DNA from: Anaerolinea sp.
GTDB lineage: Bacteria; Chloroflexota; Anaerolineae; Anaerolineales; Anaerolineaceae
Direction: 5' to 3'
DNA length: 64,000 nt
NCBI GenBank assembly: GCA_020725865.1
Contig: DYEC01000019.1
Span: 1-64,000, forward strand
This document shows positions 42,568-52,449 of the stretch, piece by piece. How positions within the stretch are numbered: the first letter of the stretch is position 1; each line of letters opens with the position of its first letter. The translations under genes were made by a program, and so were the position numbers. The notes below the pieces were generated by a model. That model made no database searches. It had not been told where the DNA came from and saw only the letters and a program-made list of their open reading frames with translations.

Positions 42568-43840
42568 TGATCACCTCCTGTTCCTCTGCCTCGTCCAGCG
42601 GTGCGCGTTTTGCCCGCACCAGTCGGATGCGTCGTCCGGTGACTTGCTCCACCGTCAGTATCCAGTCTTCAGCACGAATCTGCTCGCCCCCGCTAGGAAC
42701 ACGTCCGATTGCACTGTAAATATACCCACCGAGTGTATCGGCAATCTCTTTGGTCAAATGCGTCCCAACAAGTTCGTTGAAATCATCTAGGTCTATACGC
42801 CCTTGAAAAATGTATTCCCCCGGACCAACCTGTTGATAGGGTTGTTCCTCTGCTGCATCATATTCATCACGGATCTCGCCGACAATCTCCTCAACAATGT
42901 CCTCCAGAGTCACGATACCAGCCATCCCGCCATATTCATCAATCACCACGACCATATGCACACCACGCTCCTGCATCTCGCGCAGTAATTGATCCACTTT
43001 TTTCGCCTCCGGCACAAAATAAACCGGGCGCAGTAATTCGCGCACGGAGACTGGAGGTTGATGTTCTACTTGCAAGCGCAACATATCTTTAGCGTAAAGC
43101 AACCCAATTACATTGTCAATTGTACCTTCATAAACCGGCAGGCGTGAGTGACCAGAAAGCAGAACAGCCTGAACCGCTTCCGGCAGAGAGGTGTTCACCT
43201 CCAGTGCAAATACATCAATTCGGGGCACCATGATCTCGCGGCAAAGGCGGTCACTGAAGTGGAAGATGGAATAAATCATTTCCCGCTCTTCCTTTTCCAA
43301 ACTTCCTTCTTTCTGCCCTTCTTCCACCCATGTCTTGAGAGCGTCTTCGGTCACGGCACCAATCGAGCGCTGTAAAACCTCCGGCGAACCCCAGACTCTG
43401 GTCAAAAGCCAGGAAAGCGGCTGCAGCACCCAAACTAACATTTCTGTCAGCGGCGTCAAACGCAGCGCCCAGCGTTCCACATCACGCAATATCACCCCTT
43501 CAACTGCAAATTCAACGAACAGCAGCACCAGTGCCGCCAGCGCACTGAACAATAATGTGAGCCATAAATTGCCAGCCAACCCAACCGGTTGGATCAATGC
43601 CATCCAAAAAAGCACCAGCAACAAAAAATGCGTACCAACCACTAGCAATCGCAGGGTAGCAGTCAGATAGGGTTTTTCCAGCAATTTCAGTGTGCGTATC
43701 ACCTCATCGGGGAATTGTTCGCGCAGCCCGATCAGGTAAGGTAACCGTACATAGATAAAACTGACGCGCAAAATTGCAAACAGCAAATCCAGCGCCAGAA
43801 ACAACATCAGCAAAAACCAGAGCAGGTTACTGTTTTCCAT
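42551..43840 (-). CDS. CorC/HlyC-type membrane protein with CBS pair
   Basis: A 429-residue protein with an N-terminal membrane part of about four helices (1-150), similar in position to the DUF21/CNNM domain but with low similarity. It is followed by a CBS pair (about 200-320; IMVPRIDVFALEV, VVIDEYGGMAGIVTLEDIVEEIVGEI) and a C-terminal CorC_HlyC domain (340-415, GRIDLDDFNELVGTHL). Relatives take part in magnesium or cobalt efflux, or bind adenosyl ligands in the CBS pair. It overlaps glmU by 14 bp and cdd by 17 bp, so translation is coupled. In many bacteria corC-type genes lie beside cdd, era and recO, which supports the assignment. Confidence 0.87.
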   Translation of the reverse strand: MENSNLLWFLLMLFLALDLLFAILRVSFIYVRLPYLIGLREQFPDEVIRTLKLLEKPYLTATLRLLVVGTHFLLLVLFWMALIQPVGLAGNLWLTLLFSALAALVLLFVEFAVEGVILRDVERWALRLTPLTEMLVWVLQPLSWLLTRVWGSPEVLQRSIGAVTEDALKTWVEEGQKEGSLEKEEREMIYSIFHFSDRLCREIMVPRIDVFALEVNTSLPEAVQAVLLSGHSRLPVYEGTIDNVIGLLYAKDMLRLQVEHQPPVSVRELLRPVYFVPEAKKVDQLLREMQERGVHMVVVIDEYGGMAGIVTLEDIVEEIVGEIRDEYDAAEEQPYQQVGPGEYIFQGRIDLDDFNELVGTHLTKEIADTLGGYIYSAIGRVPSGGEQIRAEDWILTVEQVTGRRIRLVRAKRAPLDEAEEQEVINGIDE

Positions 43841-45203
43841 CTTGTGGAAGATCTTTTTCTTCTGTAACTTTTTTCAAAGGTCTGGCGGGTACACCAACCA
43901 CGACAGTGTTATCCGGCACATCGTGAGTAACGACTGCACCGGCGCCGGTTTTTGCATTTGCACCGATATTCAGCGGCGCTACCAGCATCGTATCACTGCC
44001 AATAAATGTGTTTTCTCCAATGACCGTTTTGTGTTTGCGCACACCATCAAAGTTGCAGGTGATCGTCCCAGCGCCGATATTAACATCCTTGCCAATTGTG
44101 GCATCGCCGATGTAAGAGAAATGTCCCATTTTCACCCCCGGACCCAGATAGGAATTTTTCACTTCGCCGAAATTGCCCATATGTACCCCTTCAGCCAGAT
44201 GGGCACCTTTGCGCAAATGACCATAAGGCCCGATTTCAACATGGTTTTCGACCACCGCCTGTTCCAGCACCGCAGCTAAGATGGTGCAGTCATTACCGAT
44301 CTGACAGTCCTCAATAATTGTATTGGGACCAACGACACAGTTTTGTCCAATCACCGTCTTACCACGCAGATGTGTATTCGGCCAGATAATTGTATCCTGA
44401 CCAATTTGGACATCCGCTTCAATATAGGTTGTCGCCGGATCAACAATCGTCACACCCTCCAGCATCCAGCGCGTATTGATACGGCGGCGCAAAACGGCTT
44501 CAGCCTCTGCCAGATGCACACGCGTGTTAATGCCAATCGCCTCTTCAGGGTCTTTCAAACGAATAGCCTGCACGGTTAGCCCATCGGCTGTCGCAATTCC
44601 AATTGCATCCGTCAGGTAATACTCGCCCTTGGGTGATACCTTAATCTTAGGTAGAGCACTCCACAACCATTCTGCATCAAAACAATAAATTGCAGTGTTC
44701 AACTCTCGAATTGCAAGCTGCTCAGGGGTCGCTTGTGCTTCCTCAACTATATATCCTACTGTATCATCCGCCTTGCGCACCACCCGCCCAAAACCATGCG
44801 GATCAGCCAATTCAACGCTTAACATGGTCACCGGACCCGTATTACTCTCTTGAGTTTCAATCAGGTGCTGATAAGTCTGCAGGGAGATTAACGGCATATC
44901 TGCGGCGGTCACTAAAAGAAGATCGCAGTTTCCTTTCAGCAAAGGCACAGCAACCTGAACTGCATGCGCCGTACCGAGTTGGGGCTGTTGAACCACGCAA
45001 TGTGCCATGCCGCCAATGGCTTTTTCCACTTTATCCGCACCATGACCAATAACAACTACCGGAGACTGTCCGGTAACTGATCGGATGGTCTCTATGGAGT
45101 AATGAATAATTGGCTTGCCAGCCAGCGGGTGCAACACTTTAGGCAGATTCGAGCGCATCCGTGTTCCCTGTCCGGCAGCAAGAATAACAGCAGCAATTTT
45201 CAT
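43827..45203 (-). CDS. glmU: Bifunctional UDP-N-acetylglucosamine pyrophosphorylase / glucosamine-1-phosphate acetyltransferase
   Basis: Makes UDP-GlcNAc, the precursor of peptidoglycan. The N-terminal uridyltransferase domain has LAAGQGTRMRSNLPKVLHP at residue 8, and the C-terminal half is a left-handed beta-helix of hexapeptide repeats carrying the acetyltransferase site (GTGAGAVVTHDVPDNTV near the end). At 458 residues it has the normal length. The ATG at 45203 has GGAG about 8 nt upstream; the frame from 45224 adds seven unsupported residues. It is the first gene of glmU-corC-cdd-recO; the terminator at 45242 separates it from tRNA-Gln. Confidence 0.96.
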   Translation of the reverse strand: MKIAAVILAAGQGTRMRSNLPKVLHPLAGKPIIHYSIETIRSVTGQSPVVVIGHGADKVEKAIGGMAHCVVQQPQLGTAHAVQVAVPLLKGNCDLLLVTAADMPLISLQTYQHLIETQESNTGPVTMLSVELADPHGFGRVVRKADDTVGYIVEEAQATPEQLAIRELNTAIYCFDAEWLWSALPKIKVSPKGEYYLTDAIGIATADGLTVQAIRLKDPEEAIGINTRVHLAEAEAVLRRRINTRWMLEGVTIVDPATTYIEADVQIGQDTIIWPNTHLRGKTVIGQNCVVGPNTIIEDCQIGNDCTILAAVLEQAVVENHVEIGPYGHLRKGAHLAEGVHMGNFGEVKNSYLGPGVKMGHFSYIGDATIGKDVNIGAGTITCNFDGVRKHKTVIGENTFIGSDTMLVAPLNIGANAKTGAGAVVTHDVPDNTVVVGVPARPLKKVTEEKDLPQDGKQ

Positions 45204-45241
45204 CTTTATAACTCCTGTATTCAATCAAAATCAAAAAACGG

Positions 45242-45284
45242 TTAAAAACAAAAGGATTTTGCGCTGCCGCAGGGCGGCGCAAAA
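45242..45284 (-). terminator. Rho-independent terminator of tRNA-Gln
   Basis: A 12-bp stem with one G-T pair (45257-45268 with 45273-45284, loop GCAG). On the minus strand it is followed by TCCTTTTGTTTTT. It lies between tRNA-Gln and glmU. Confidence 0.88.
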
Positions 45285-45314
45285 CCCATTGCCACAAAGG
45301 CAGCTCTGTTCAGG

Positions 45315-45385
45315 CTGGGGCGCTCGGACTCGAACCAAGATCCACAGATCCAAAGTCTGGTGTGCTGCCATTGCACCACGCCCCA
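45315..45385 (-). tRNA. tRNA-Gln (TTG)
   Basis: A complete cloverleaf on the minus strand: acceptor TGGGGCG with CGCCCCA, discriminator G, anticodon stem CCAGA with TCTGT (one G-T/T mismatch at the end) around loop CTTTGGA (anticodon TTG, glutamine), and T-arm GGTTCGAGTCC. It is 71 nt, CCA not encoded. The following hairpin at 45257-45284 terminates it. Confidence 0.95.
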
Positions 45386-45511
45386 ATCATCCCCGAGTCC
45401 GGGTAACCGTATTTTAGCATAGAAAAGCAGATTGTTGTAGGGGCAGAAACAAAAACTTTCGGAGGGATACTTCACGGGTACAATTAAAACCGGATAGCGA
45501 GATAACAAGAT

Positions 45512-46576
45512 TCAACTTTCGCTTTCCGGCGGGGTCAATCCCAACCGTCTGGCTTCGTCATAACTGAGCGCGTCAGAGCTAGTAAAGTTGGCTTCCAAGT
45601 CACTAACCGCCGCTTCCCAAAAAGCATCGGCTTCCTCTCTCTTTAGAAACGCAGACTGAGCAAAAAGCGCCTCAAGGTCTTTTTGCGCCTCTTCAGGTGT
45701 CGCTTCTTCTAGTTCTGACAGCGCCTGAACAATGGCTTCAGGAGGCGCTTCGGCAGCAACTTCAGATGGCGTAATGACGCCCATTTCTGTCAAACAGGTC
45801 AACACATCTGCGTAGACTTTCATCGTTTCCTGCAGCGCCTTGTCCAGTTGCCTTGCCGCATCCTCGCCCTTCAAGACTAACACCAGCGCCAGATCGGCAA
45901 TCGGTGACAGGAACAGATTGAAGTCCTTTCCCTGCCAGACCGATATACAGCGTGCGTTTGCAGGATCAAGTAACCGGGTTACCTTCGCCGTAGCACTCTG
46001 CACCGCCATCAGCAGAGGCACCCAGGCAGTTTCGAAATCAACCACAGGATAATCACCAGCTACCACCACGGCTCTGCCACGTTCATCCAGCAGGATCACT
46101 GCCTGTGCCGAGAGACTTTTCCGTAAACCTGCCAAAATATCAGATAGGCGAACCGGTGGACCCTCCTCTGTCTCAACTGTATCCAAGGCAAATTCCCGTT
46201 CCGTTTCAGGCAACTCCTCGAGAATTGTGCGAACCGCTTCCAAGAAGACCGGCACATCTAGCGGTTTTTGAAAGAATCCCTGCACCCGAAGGGAAGGAAT
46301 AACCTGCTCAAGCTTTTCATCCTTCATCCCGGTGATAAGCAAAATTTTCAGATCCGGATAACGGCGACGCATCTTTTGGACCAATTCAACCCCTGACATG
46401 CCCGGAAGACGAATATCAGCGATCAATAAGTCCACCGCCTGAAAGGCGGCTTCTAAAACCGCCTGTTCCGCTGAAGGCACTACTAGAACCTGCAGATTGG
46501 GTGCTACGGACATCACCGCACTGCGTAGCAATTTTCCAAAATCCAGAGCGTCATCAACTATCAAAATACGTCGCAT
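45512..46576 (-). CDS. Response regulator with roadblock/LC7-like output domain
   Basis: A 354-residue cytoplasmic protein. The receiver domain (1-120) has acidic residues D8-D9, phospho-acceptor D54 (IADIRLPGMSG), a conserved Thr in LLITG and Lys in FQKPLD. A second domain (about 140-265; ILAGLRKSLSAQAVILLDERG, VADYPV-like segment, and DLALVLVLKG) resembles roadblock/LC7 folds of the MglB type, which regulate small GTPases. The last 90 residues are acidic and helical (EATPEEAQKDLEALF). No small GTPase gene is nearby. GAGGG lies 6 nt before the ATG. Confidence 0.8.
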   Translation of the reverse strand: MRRILIVDDALDFGKLLRSAVMSVAPNLQVLVVPSAEQAVLEAAFQAVDLLIADIRLPGMSGVELVQKMRRRYPDLKILLITGMKDEKLEQVIPSLRVQGFFQKPLDVPVFLEAVRTILEELPETEREFALDTVETEEGPPVRLSDILAGLRKSLSAQAVILLDERGRAVVVAGDYPVVDFETAWVPLLMAVQSATAKVTRLLDPANARCISVWQGKDFNLFLSPIADLALVLVLKGEDAARQLDKALQETMKVYADVLTCLTEMGVITPSEVAAEAPPEAIVQALSELEEATPEEAQKDLEALFAQSAFLKREEADAFWEAAVSDLEANFTSSDALSYDEARRLGLTPPESES

Positions 46577-46738
46577 TCCATACCCTCAACAAAAAGGCGG
46601 TTAAGCCCCTTATAGCATAATAAAAAATAAAAAGCAAGAAGAAAAGCTCAACTTAAATTATAATCAATAGATATTATGTTTGAGTCGTTACAAGATCTTG
46701 ATCAAAGCAAAATGGTATCTAGCGAATGAACGACTTCA

Positions 46739-47536
46739 ATGAGAATAATTACTCTCACTACTGATTTTGGCACCCGAGATGGCTACCCCGGTATCATGAA
46801 AGGGGTAATACTGGGAATTTGCCCGCAAGCACAAATTGTGGATATTACTCACGAGATATCACCACAACAGGTGCTGGAAGGAGCATTGACACTGGCACGC
46901 AGCGCGCCTTACTACCCCCCGAATACAGTGCACATTGCTGTAGTAGACCCAGGAGTCGGCACCGAGCGTCGCCCGTTGGCTGCCCGACTGGGGCAACAGT
47001 ACTATGTTTTCCCAGACAACGGTTTGATCAGCGCTGTGTTAATGAAAGTGGAAGAAAAACATCAACCCATTCAAATCGTTCATTTGAACCGTCCGCAGTA
47101 CTGGCTGCCAAATGTGAGTAACGTCTTTCATGGGCGGGATATCTTTGCACCGGTGGGCGCTCATCTTGCTAATGGCACCCCACTATCAGATTTAGGCACT
47201 TCCATTAGCGACCCGTACAGACTGGAGTTACCGACTGTCGAACCTATCCCTAACGGCTGGCGCGGGGCAATCATTCATATTGATCATTTTGGCAATGTTG
47301 CGACCAATCTGCAAGCTGAACATGTGCAGGGCTGGGGCACTTTAGAAGTAAGACTTGTTGGTCAGGTTTATCGTGTTCCTTTGACGCGCACCTTTGGTGA
47401 AAACGAGCCCGGCAAGCTGGTTGCATTAATAGACAGTTCCGGATACCTGGCTCTATGTGTTGTCAATGGCAACGCCGCTGCTCGAATAAACACGCGGCTG
47501 GGAGATAGCATAGAAATTATCTGTAAACCAAAATAA
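46739..47536 (+). CDS. S-adenosylmethionine hydroxide adenosyltransferase (SAM hydrolase, DUF62)
   Basis: A 265-residue member of the DUF62 family, related to fluorinase and chlorinase, whose common members split S-adenosylmethionine into adenosine and methionine using a water molecule. The conserved Asp-Arg-His triad is present: D70 (VVDPGVGTERR), R77 and H131 (FHGRDIFAP), at the positions used for hydroxide activation. Halogenating members lack this triad, so hydrolysis is the expected reaction. The N-terminal TLTTDFGTRDGYPG binds adenosine/SAM. No Shine-Dalgarno is seen. The purpose of SAM hydrolysis in these bacteria is not well understood. Confidence 0.9.
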   Translation: MRIITLTTDFGTRDGYPGIMKGVILGICPQAQIVDITHEISPQQVLEGALTLARSAPYYPPNTVHIAVVDPGVGTERRPLAARLGQQYYVFPDNGLISAVLMKVEEKHQPIQIVHLNRPQYWLPNVSNVFHGRDIFAPVGAHLANGTPLSDLGTSISDPYRLELPTVEPIPNGWRGAIIHIDHFGNVATNLQAEHVQGWGTLEVRLVGQVYRVPLTRTFGENEPGKLVALIDSSGYLALCVVNGNAAARINTRLGDSIEIICKPK

Positions 47537-47719
47537 TAAAGCGACCGGAAATCAGTGTCTCAAAGGCAAAACTGAACTTACTTCGACCATCGTTAGATTT
47601 TGTATATAAAGCTGGGCCCAGAATACTATAACTCGTCTGCCATCCTCATTACATGTATTTCCCAAACAGGCAAAGCAAGCTTTTGTTTACAGAACTGAGA
47701 AAAAAGTCTTTTGCTAAGC

Positions 47720-47725
47720 TATAAT
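47720..47725 (+). promoter_or_regulatory. -10 box upstream of the mrp operon
   Basis: A perfect TATAAT in the 278-bp spacer (47537-47814), 89 bp before mrpA. No matching -35 is visible. Nothing else is recognised in the spacer. Confidence 0.35.
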
Positions 47726-47814
47726 ATTTATCGTGTCCGCCCTTCTTAACTTATTGTGAATTTTCCGAGCAGTCCGTTTTGTAGCAACAAACCCAAACAG
47801 GTTGGCTGTAGACA

Positions 47815-50550
47815 ATGATCTTGCCAGGATATGTACTCTTTTCTATTTCGCTTGCCGTTCTTTCATCGTTGCTTTATCGGCTAATAAAAGAGCGTACAGG
47901 AACTGTATTGGGTTTGTTGATTTTACTCTCCGTCGTTGCGCTTTGGAGCAGGTTGCCACCTCAGAACATCCACAATCAGGTGCTGCATGTTACGTCAGAT
48001 TGGGCGCCACAACTGGGTATCGCCTTATCTTTTCATCTGGATGGGTTGAGCTATCTGATGGTGCTACTGATCGCAGGCATTGGCGGGCTGATCGTTATTT
48101 ATGGCGGCGCTTATCTGGCAGAGCATCCGGCTGTGCCGCGATTTTTAACCATTGTTTTGTTGTTTATGAGCGCCATGCTGGGGCTGGTGTTAAGCAGCAA
48201 TGCCCTGTTGCTGTTTTTGTTCTGGGAGCTAACCAGTATCACCTCATTTCTGCTGATTGGTTTTGACCATGATCGTCCTAACGCGCGCGCTGCCGCCTGG
48301 CAGGCGCTGCTGGTGACTGGCAGCGGTGGACTGGCAATGCTGGCTGGCTTTGCCCTGTTGTTTATCATCAGCGGCACATTTGAAATTCAAGCCTGGATAC
48401 AGCAGGCACCACAGATTAAACAGCATACTCTTGCCCCAACGGCTTTCATCCTCATCCTGATCGGCGCAATGGCAAAATCCGCGCAATTCCCCTTTCACTT
48501 CTGGCTGCCCAACGCTATGGAAGCCCCTACACCGGTAAGTGCCTATCTGCATTCAGCAACAATGGTCAAAGCCGGGGTTTATCTGCTAGCACGCCTGTTC
48601 CCGCTTTTCGGTGACATGCCCATTTGGAGAAACACTGTACCAGTCATTGGGATTATAACGCTCACGGGCGGCGCGCTCTTGGCACTAGGGCAAACTGACA
48701 TCAAACGCGTTCTTGCTTACACCACCGTCGGTGCATTAGGCGGACTGATCTTTTTACTCGGTTTGGGTACGCCAGTCGCCATCAAAACCGTGCCGGTGTT
48801 CTTGTTGGCACATGCGTTATATAAAGGGGGGCTATTTCTGGTTGCCGGCGGTATTGATCATGCCGTCCACAACCGCAACATCACAAAGTTGGGCGGGCTG
48901 TCAAAAGCCATGCCATACACTGCACTGGCAGCCATGGTTTCGGCACTGGCAATGGGAGGAGTGCCTCCATTTCTTGGTTTTATTGCAAAAGAACTGGCTT
49001 ATGAAAGCGTCCTAAAAACAGGCTCCTCCCTGTTGACCGTTCTGGCTGTTGTTGGATTTGCAGCAATGGCGGGGGTTGCCTTATGGCTTGGCTTTGCGCC
49101 ATTCTGGGCAAAGCCATCCGGTGAGTTTCATTCCCATGGTGAAACACCCGCACTGTACCTGCCACCACTCATTCTCGCTCTATTGAGTTTTGCCACAGGG
49201 ATTGTGCCGCAGACAACCGCAAACATAATTATCAAACCTGCTGCCATTGCTATATTGCCGGAAGTCTCTTCTGTGAAGCTGGCACTGTGGCATGGGATTA
49301 CACCGTATTTGCTGCTCAGTGCGCTGACGGTGCTGCTGGCAGGAGCCACGTATCCGTTGCGCCACTCGTTAATAGCATTGGCAGAACGCCTTTGGAACAA
49401 GGTCCGTCTTTTTGGACCGGCAAATCTGTACAACAAAGTACTAGAAACAATTCTTTCTTTTGCTGCCTGGCAGACCCGTATGCTGCAAAGCGGCTATCTG
49501 CGGGTTTACGTGTTATTAATCGCTCTGACTACCATAACTCTTACCATGTACACTGCATGGACGCGGCTGGCTGGTGGATTCCCACTTCCTGACTGGACAG
49601 CGCCACGGTTTTACGATTACATCCTAACCGCTACCATCATTATAGCAGCCGTTGCCGTCACTCGCACCACTTCGCGTCTGGCAACTATCGCTCTGTTGGG
49701 CTCCATCGGCTACAGCATTGCCATTCTCTTTATGCTGTACAGTGCACCGGATTTGTCCATGGTGCAGTTTGCAATAGAAACTCTGACTGTCATTCTATTT
49801 GTGCTGGTCATTTATCGTCTTCCCAAATTTATTCAACGCAGGAGTCGTTTACCCCATGTGCCTGACACGATCATTTCATTAGCAAGCGGAGGTTTAATGA
49901 CTCTGCTCATGCTTCTCGTTTCTTCCCATCCAACGGAGTCCACCATCAGTGATTTTTACACACGGAACAGCCTGCTAAAAGCCTATGGACGCAACATTGT
50001 CAATGTGATTTTGGTAGATTTCCGCGGCTTGGATACAATGGGCGAAATCACTGTGCTGACAATCGCTGCCATTGGTGTAATGGCACTGATTCAATTAACC
50101 CTAAGCGACAGAGACATGCCGTCCATTCCGCAACGCAAGATTCAAAAGTCCATCCTCCTGGAAAGCTCCGCCCTATATATGATGCCATTATTACTGATTT
50201 TCTCTATTTTTCTGCTACTGCGAGGGCACAACAAAATCGGCGGAGGGTTTGTTGGTGGCTTAGTGGCAGCAAGCGCTTTAATGTTATACGCCATCGCTAT
50301 TTCGCCTGATGCCTTACGGCGCTTGATTAGTGTCAAACCACGACTGCTGGTTGCCAGCGGTTTAATAATAGCATTGTTCAGCGGACTGGTTGGTATGGCA
50401 CTGGGAAAACCTTTTATGACAGGACTATGGTTAACACAAACATTTGCAGTGATTGGCAAAGTGGGAACCCCCATCCTTTTCGATGTAGGCGTGTACTTTG
50501 TGGTAATTGGAGTTGTATTGTGGATACTCCTGACCTTCGCAAAGGAATGA
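47815..50550 (+). CDS. mrpA: Mrp-type Na+/H+ antiporter, fused subunits A and B
   Basis: Main proton-translocating subunit of the Mrp cation/proton antiporter, 911 residues with about 20 membrane helices. Residues to about 450 are homologous to NuoL/NuoM, with the conserved lysines in AKSAQFPFHFWLPNAM and HSATMVKAGVYLLARL. The MrpA-specific C-terminal helices follow. From about 775 (SILLESSALYMMPLLLIFS, with GGGFVGGLV) the chain is homologous to MrpB (MnhB), so A and B are one protein as in some other bacteria. It is the first gene of a tightly packed operon with subunits C, D, E, F and G. The start ATG has AGGTTGG about 10 nt upstream. Confidence 0.93.
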   Translation: MILPGYVLFSISLAVLSSLLYRLIKERTGTVLGLLILLSVVALWSRLPPQNIHNQVLHVTSDWAPQLGIALSFHLDGLSYLMVLLIAGIGGLIVIYGGAYLAEHPAVPRFLTIVLLFMSAMLGLVLSSNALLLFLFWELTSITSFLLIGFDHDRPNARAAAWQALLVTGSGGLAMLAGFALLFIISGTFEIQAWIQQAPQIKQHTLAPTAFILILIGAMAKSAQFPFHFWLPNAMEAPTPVSAYLHSATMVKAGVYLLARLFPLFGDMPIWRNTVPVIGIITLTGGALLALGQTDIKRVLAYTTVGALGGLIFLLGLGTPVAIKTVPVFLLAHALYKGGLFLVAGGIDHAVHNRNITKLGGLSKAMPYTALAAMVSALAMGGVPPFLGFIAKELAYESVLKTGSSLLTVLAVVGFAAMAGVALWLGFAPFWAKPSGEFHSHGETPALYLPPLILALLSFATGIVPQTTANIIIKPAAIAILPEVSSVKLALWHGITPYLLLSALTVLLAGATYPLRHSLIALAERLWNKVRLFGPANLYNKVLETILSFAAWQTRMLQSGYLRVYVLLIALTTITLTMYTAWTRLAGGFPLPDWTAPRFYDYILTATIIIAAVAVTRTTSRLATIALLGSIGYSIAILFMLYSAPDLSMVQFAIETLTVILFVLVIYRLPKFIQRRSRLPHVPDTIISLASGGLMTLLMLLVSSHPTESTISDFYTRNSLLKAYGRNIVNVILVDFRGLDTMGEITVLTIAAIGVMALIQLTLSDRDMPSIPQRKIQKSILLESSALYMMPLLLIFSIFLLLRGHNKIGGGFVGGLVAASALMLYAIAISPDALRRLISVKPRLLVASGLIIALFSGLVGMALGKPFMTGLWLTQTFAVIGKVGTPILFDVGVYFVVIGVVLWILLTFAKE

Positions 50551-50554
50551 ACGT

Positions 50555-50971
50555 ATGATTCTATTACTTGCCATTGCTTCTGGAGTATTGTTTGCAACCG
50601 GGATTTATATGCTGTTGCGCCGTAGCCTGGTTAAAATTCTGATTGGGTTGCTGTTACTCAGCTATGCAGTGAACTTGCTACTGTTTTCCTCCGCTAATCT
50701 CGTCCCCGCCAAACCGCCCATTATCCCACTAGGTGAAAGTGCTCCCCCACCCGGTTTTGCGGACCCCGTTCCGCAAGCTCTGATCCTAACAGCAATTGTC
50801 ATTAGTTTCGGCACCATTGCGTTCGCGATGGTTTTAATTCGTCAGTCCCATATTGTCTCTGGAACAGATGACATGAATGAAATGCGTTGCAGTGATCTTC
50901 CTTGTGAAACAGACGAGGTGGTAGACAAACGCGGTATTGAGGTAGACGAAAAGGGAGACATCACAGGATGA
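50555..50971 (+). CDS. mrpC: Mrp antiporter subunit C (NuoK-like)
   Basis: A 138-residue subunit with three membrane helices, homologous to NuoK. The conserved core is GIYMLLRRSLVKILIGLLLL and PQALILTAIVISFG. The C-terminal 35 residues form a charged cytoplasmic tail (DEVVDKRGIEVDEKGD), longer than in many MrpC proteins. It starts 4 bp after mrpA and overlaps mrpD by 4 bp. Confidence 0.93.
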   Translation: MILLLAIASGVLFATGIYMLLRRSLVKILIGLLLLSYAVNLLLFSSANLVPAKPPIIPLGESAPPPGFADPVPQALILTAIVISFGTIAFAMVLIRQSHIVSGTDDMNEMRCSDLPCETDEVVDKRGIEVDEKGDITG

Positions 50972-52449
50972 TTGCTTTTACCATCGTCGCGCCACTCACC
51001 TTTGCGGTTCTAATGCTCGTACTCTCCAATCGCCCCCAAACGCAACGTTGGGTAGCTTTGCTGGCTTCATCAGTTGTGTTTGTCATCGCGATCCTCATTT
51101 TTCGCCGTTCACTGACAATGGGTATTCAAACCATGCAGGTAGGCAACTGGCAAGCACCTTTCGGAATCACATTGGTCGTAGATACGTTCAGCGCGATTAT
51201 GCTGGTTATCAGCGGCACACTAGCGGTTATCCTCGCAGCTTACAGTATTGGACAAATTGACACCCAAAGGATAAAGGCAGGCTTTTACCCCCTATTTTTC
51301 TTTCTGCTGACAGGAGTCAATGGCGCCTTTTGCGCCGGCGACCTGTTTAACCTGTACGTCTGGTTTGAAGTGATGTTAATGGCTTCCTTTGTATTGGTAG
51401 CCCTGGGTGGCGAGCGCATACAAATAGAGGGTGCCGTGAAGTATTTGATCCCCAATCTGCTTGCTTCCACGCTATTCCTTTGCGCGATTGGATTGCTTTA
51501 CAATCTGGTTGGCACCTTAAATATGGCAGAAATGGCAAGCCGTCTGATATACGTGCAGCCGTACGGACAAGTCACTGTAGTGGCAATCTTATTATTGATT
51601 GCCTTTGGTATTAAGTCTGCCATCTTTCCTTTGTTTTTCTGGTTACCAGCTTCTTACCACACACCACCAGTCACCATCACAGCTCTGTTCGCCGGGTTGC
51701 TGACCAAAGTGGGCGTGTATGCTTTATACCGCGTTTTTACGCTGCTTCTTACCCAGGATGTCATTTATACGCATACGCTCATCCTTATACTGGCTGGTTT
51801 TACAATGGTGAGTGGCGTCTTTGGCGCAACCGCCCAGACAGATATGCGACGCCTGCTTTCATTTCACATCATCAGCCAAATTGGTTACCTGTTAATGGGA
51901 CTGGGATTATTCAAGCAAGAAGCGCTGGCAGCTGGTATCTACTTCATGGTGCATGTTATCCTTGCCAAGACAGCGCTTTTCATGGTTGCCGGGATTGTAT
52001 TTGAACTGAAAAGATCATATAGTCTTAAGAAACTGGGCGGATTGTACGCTACAAAACCCTACCTTTCGCTCATGTTTCTGCTGCCAGCGCTTTCATTGGC
52101 TGGCCTGCCACCACTTTCAGGCTTTTTTGCCAAACTGCTCTTGATTGTTGCTGGCTTTGCACTGCAACAATACCTTATTGTGGCAGTTGGTCTATTCGTG
52201 AGCTTCTTTACGCTTTACTCAATGACAAAGGTATGGAATGAGGCATTCTGGAAAAATGATCCAGAGGGCGCTGATGCTAATCAAGGACATGTGAGCATTT
52301 GGTTGTGGGCGCCAACACTTGGGCTGGTAATGCTATCGACTGCTGCGGGGATTCTGGCTGCGCCGTTGTACGACATCTGCCAAATAGCAGCAACACAACT
52401 AAGTGACCCTTCAATCTACATTTCTGGCGCATTAGGGAACATACCATGA
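50968..52449 (+). CDS. mrpD: Mrp antiporter subunit D (NuoN/NuoM-like)
   Basis: A 493-residue, 14-helix antiporter subunit homologous to NuoM/NuoN. The signature [19 protein letters not shown] and [11 protein letters not shown] carry the lysines of the proton path. It begins inside the end of mrpC (4-bp ATGA overlap) and overlaps mrpE by 4 bp, so translation is coupled. Confidence 0.94.
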   Translation: MIAFTIVAPLTFAVLMLVLSNRPQTQRWVALLASSVVFVIAILIFRRSLTMGIQTMQVGNWQAPFGITLVVDTFSAIMLVISGTLAVILAAYSIGQIDTQRIKAGFYPLFFFLLTGVNGAFCAGDLFNLYVWFEVMLMASFVLVALGGERIQIEGAVKYLIPNLLASTLFLCAIGLLYNLVGTLNMAEMASRLIYVQPYGQVTVVAILLLIAFGIKSAIFPLFFWLPASYHTPPVTITALFAGLLTKVGVYALYRVFTLLLTQDVIYTHTLILILAGFTMVSGVFGATAQTDMRRLLSFHIISQIGYLLMGLGLFKQEALAAGIYFMVHVILAKTALFMVAGIVFELKRSYSLKKLGGLYATKPYLSLMFLLPALSLAGLPPLSGFFAKLLLIVAGFALQQYLIVAVGLFVSFFTLYSMTKVWNEAFWKNDPEGADANQGHVSIWLWAPTLGLVMLSTAAGILAAPLYDICQIAATQLSDPSIYISGALGNIP

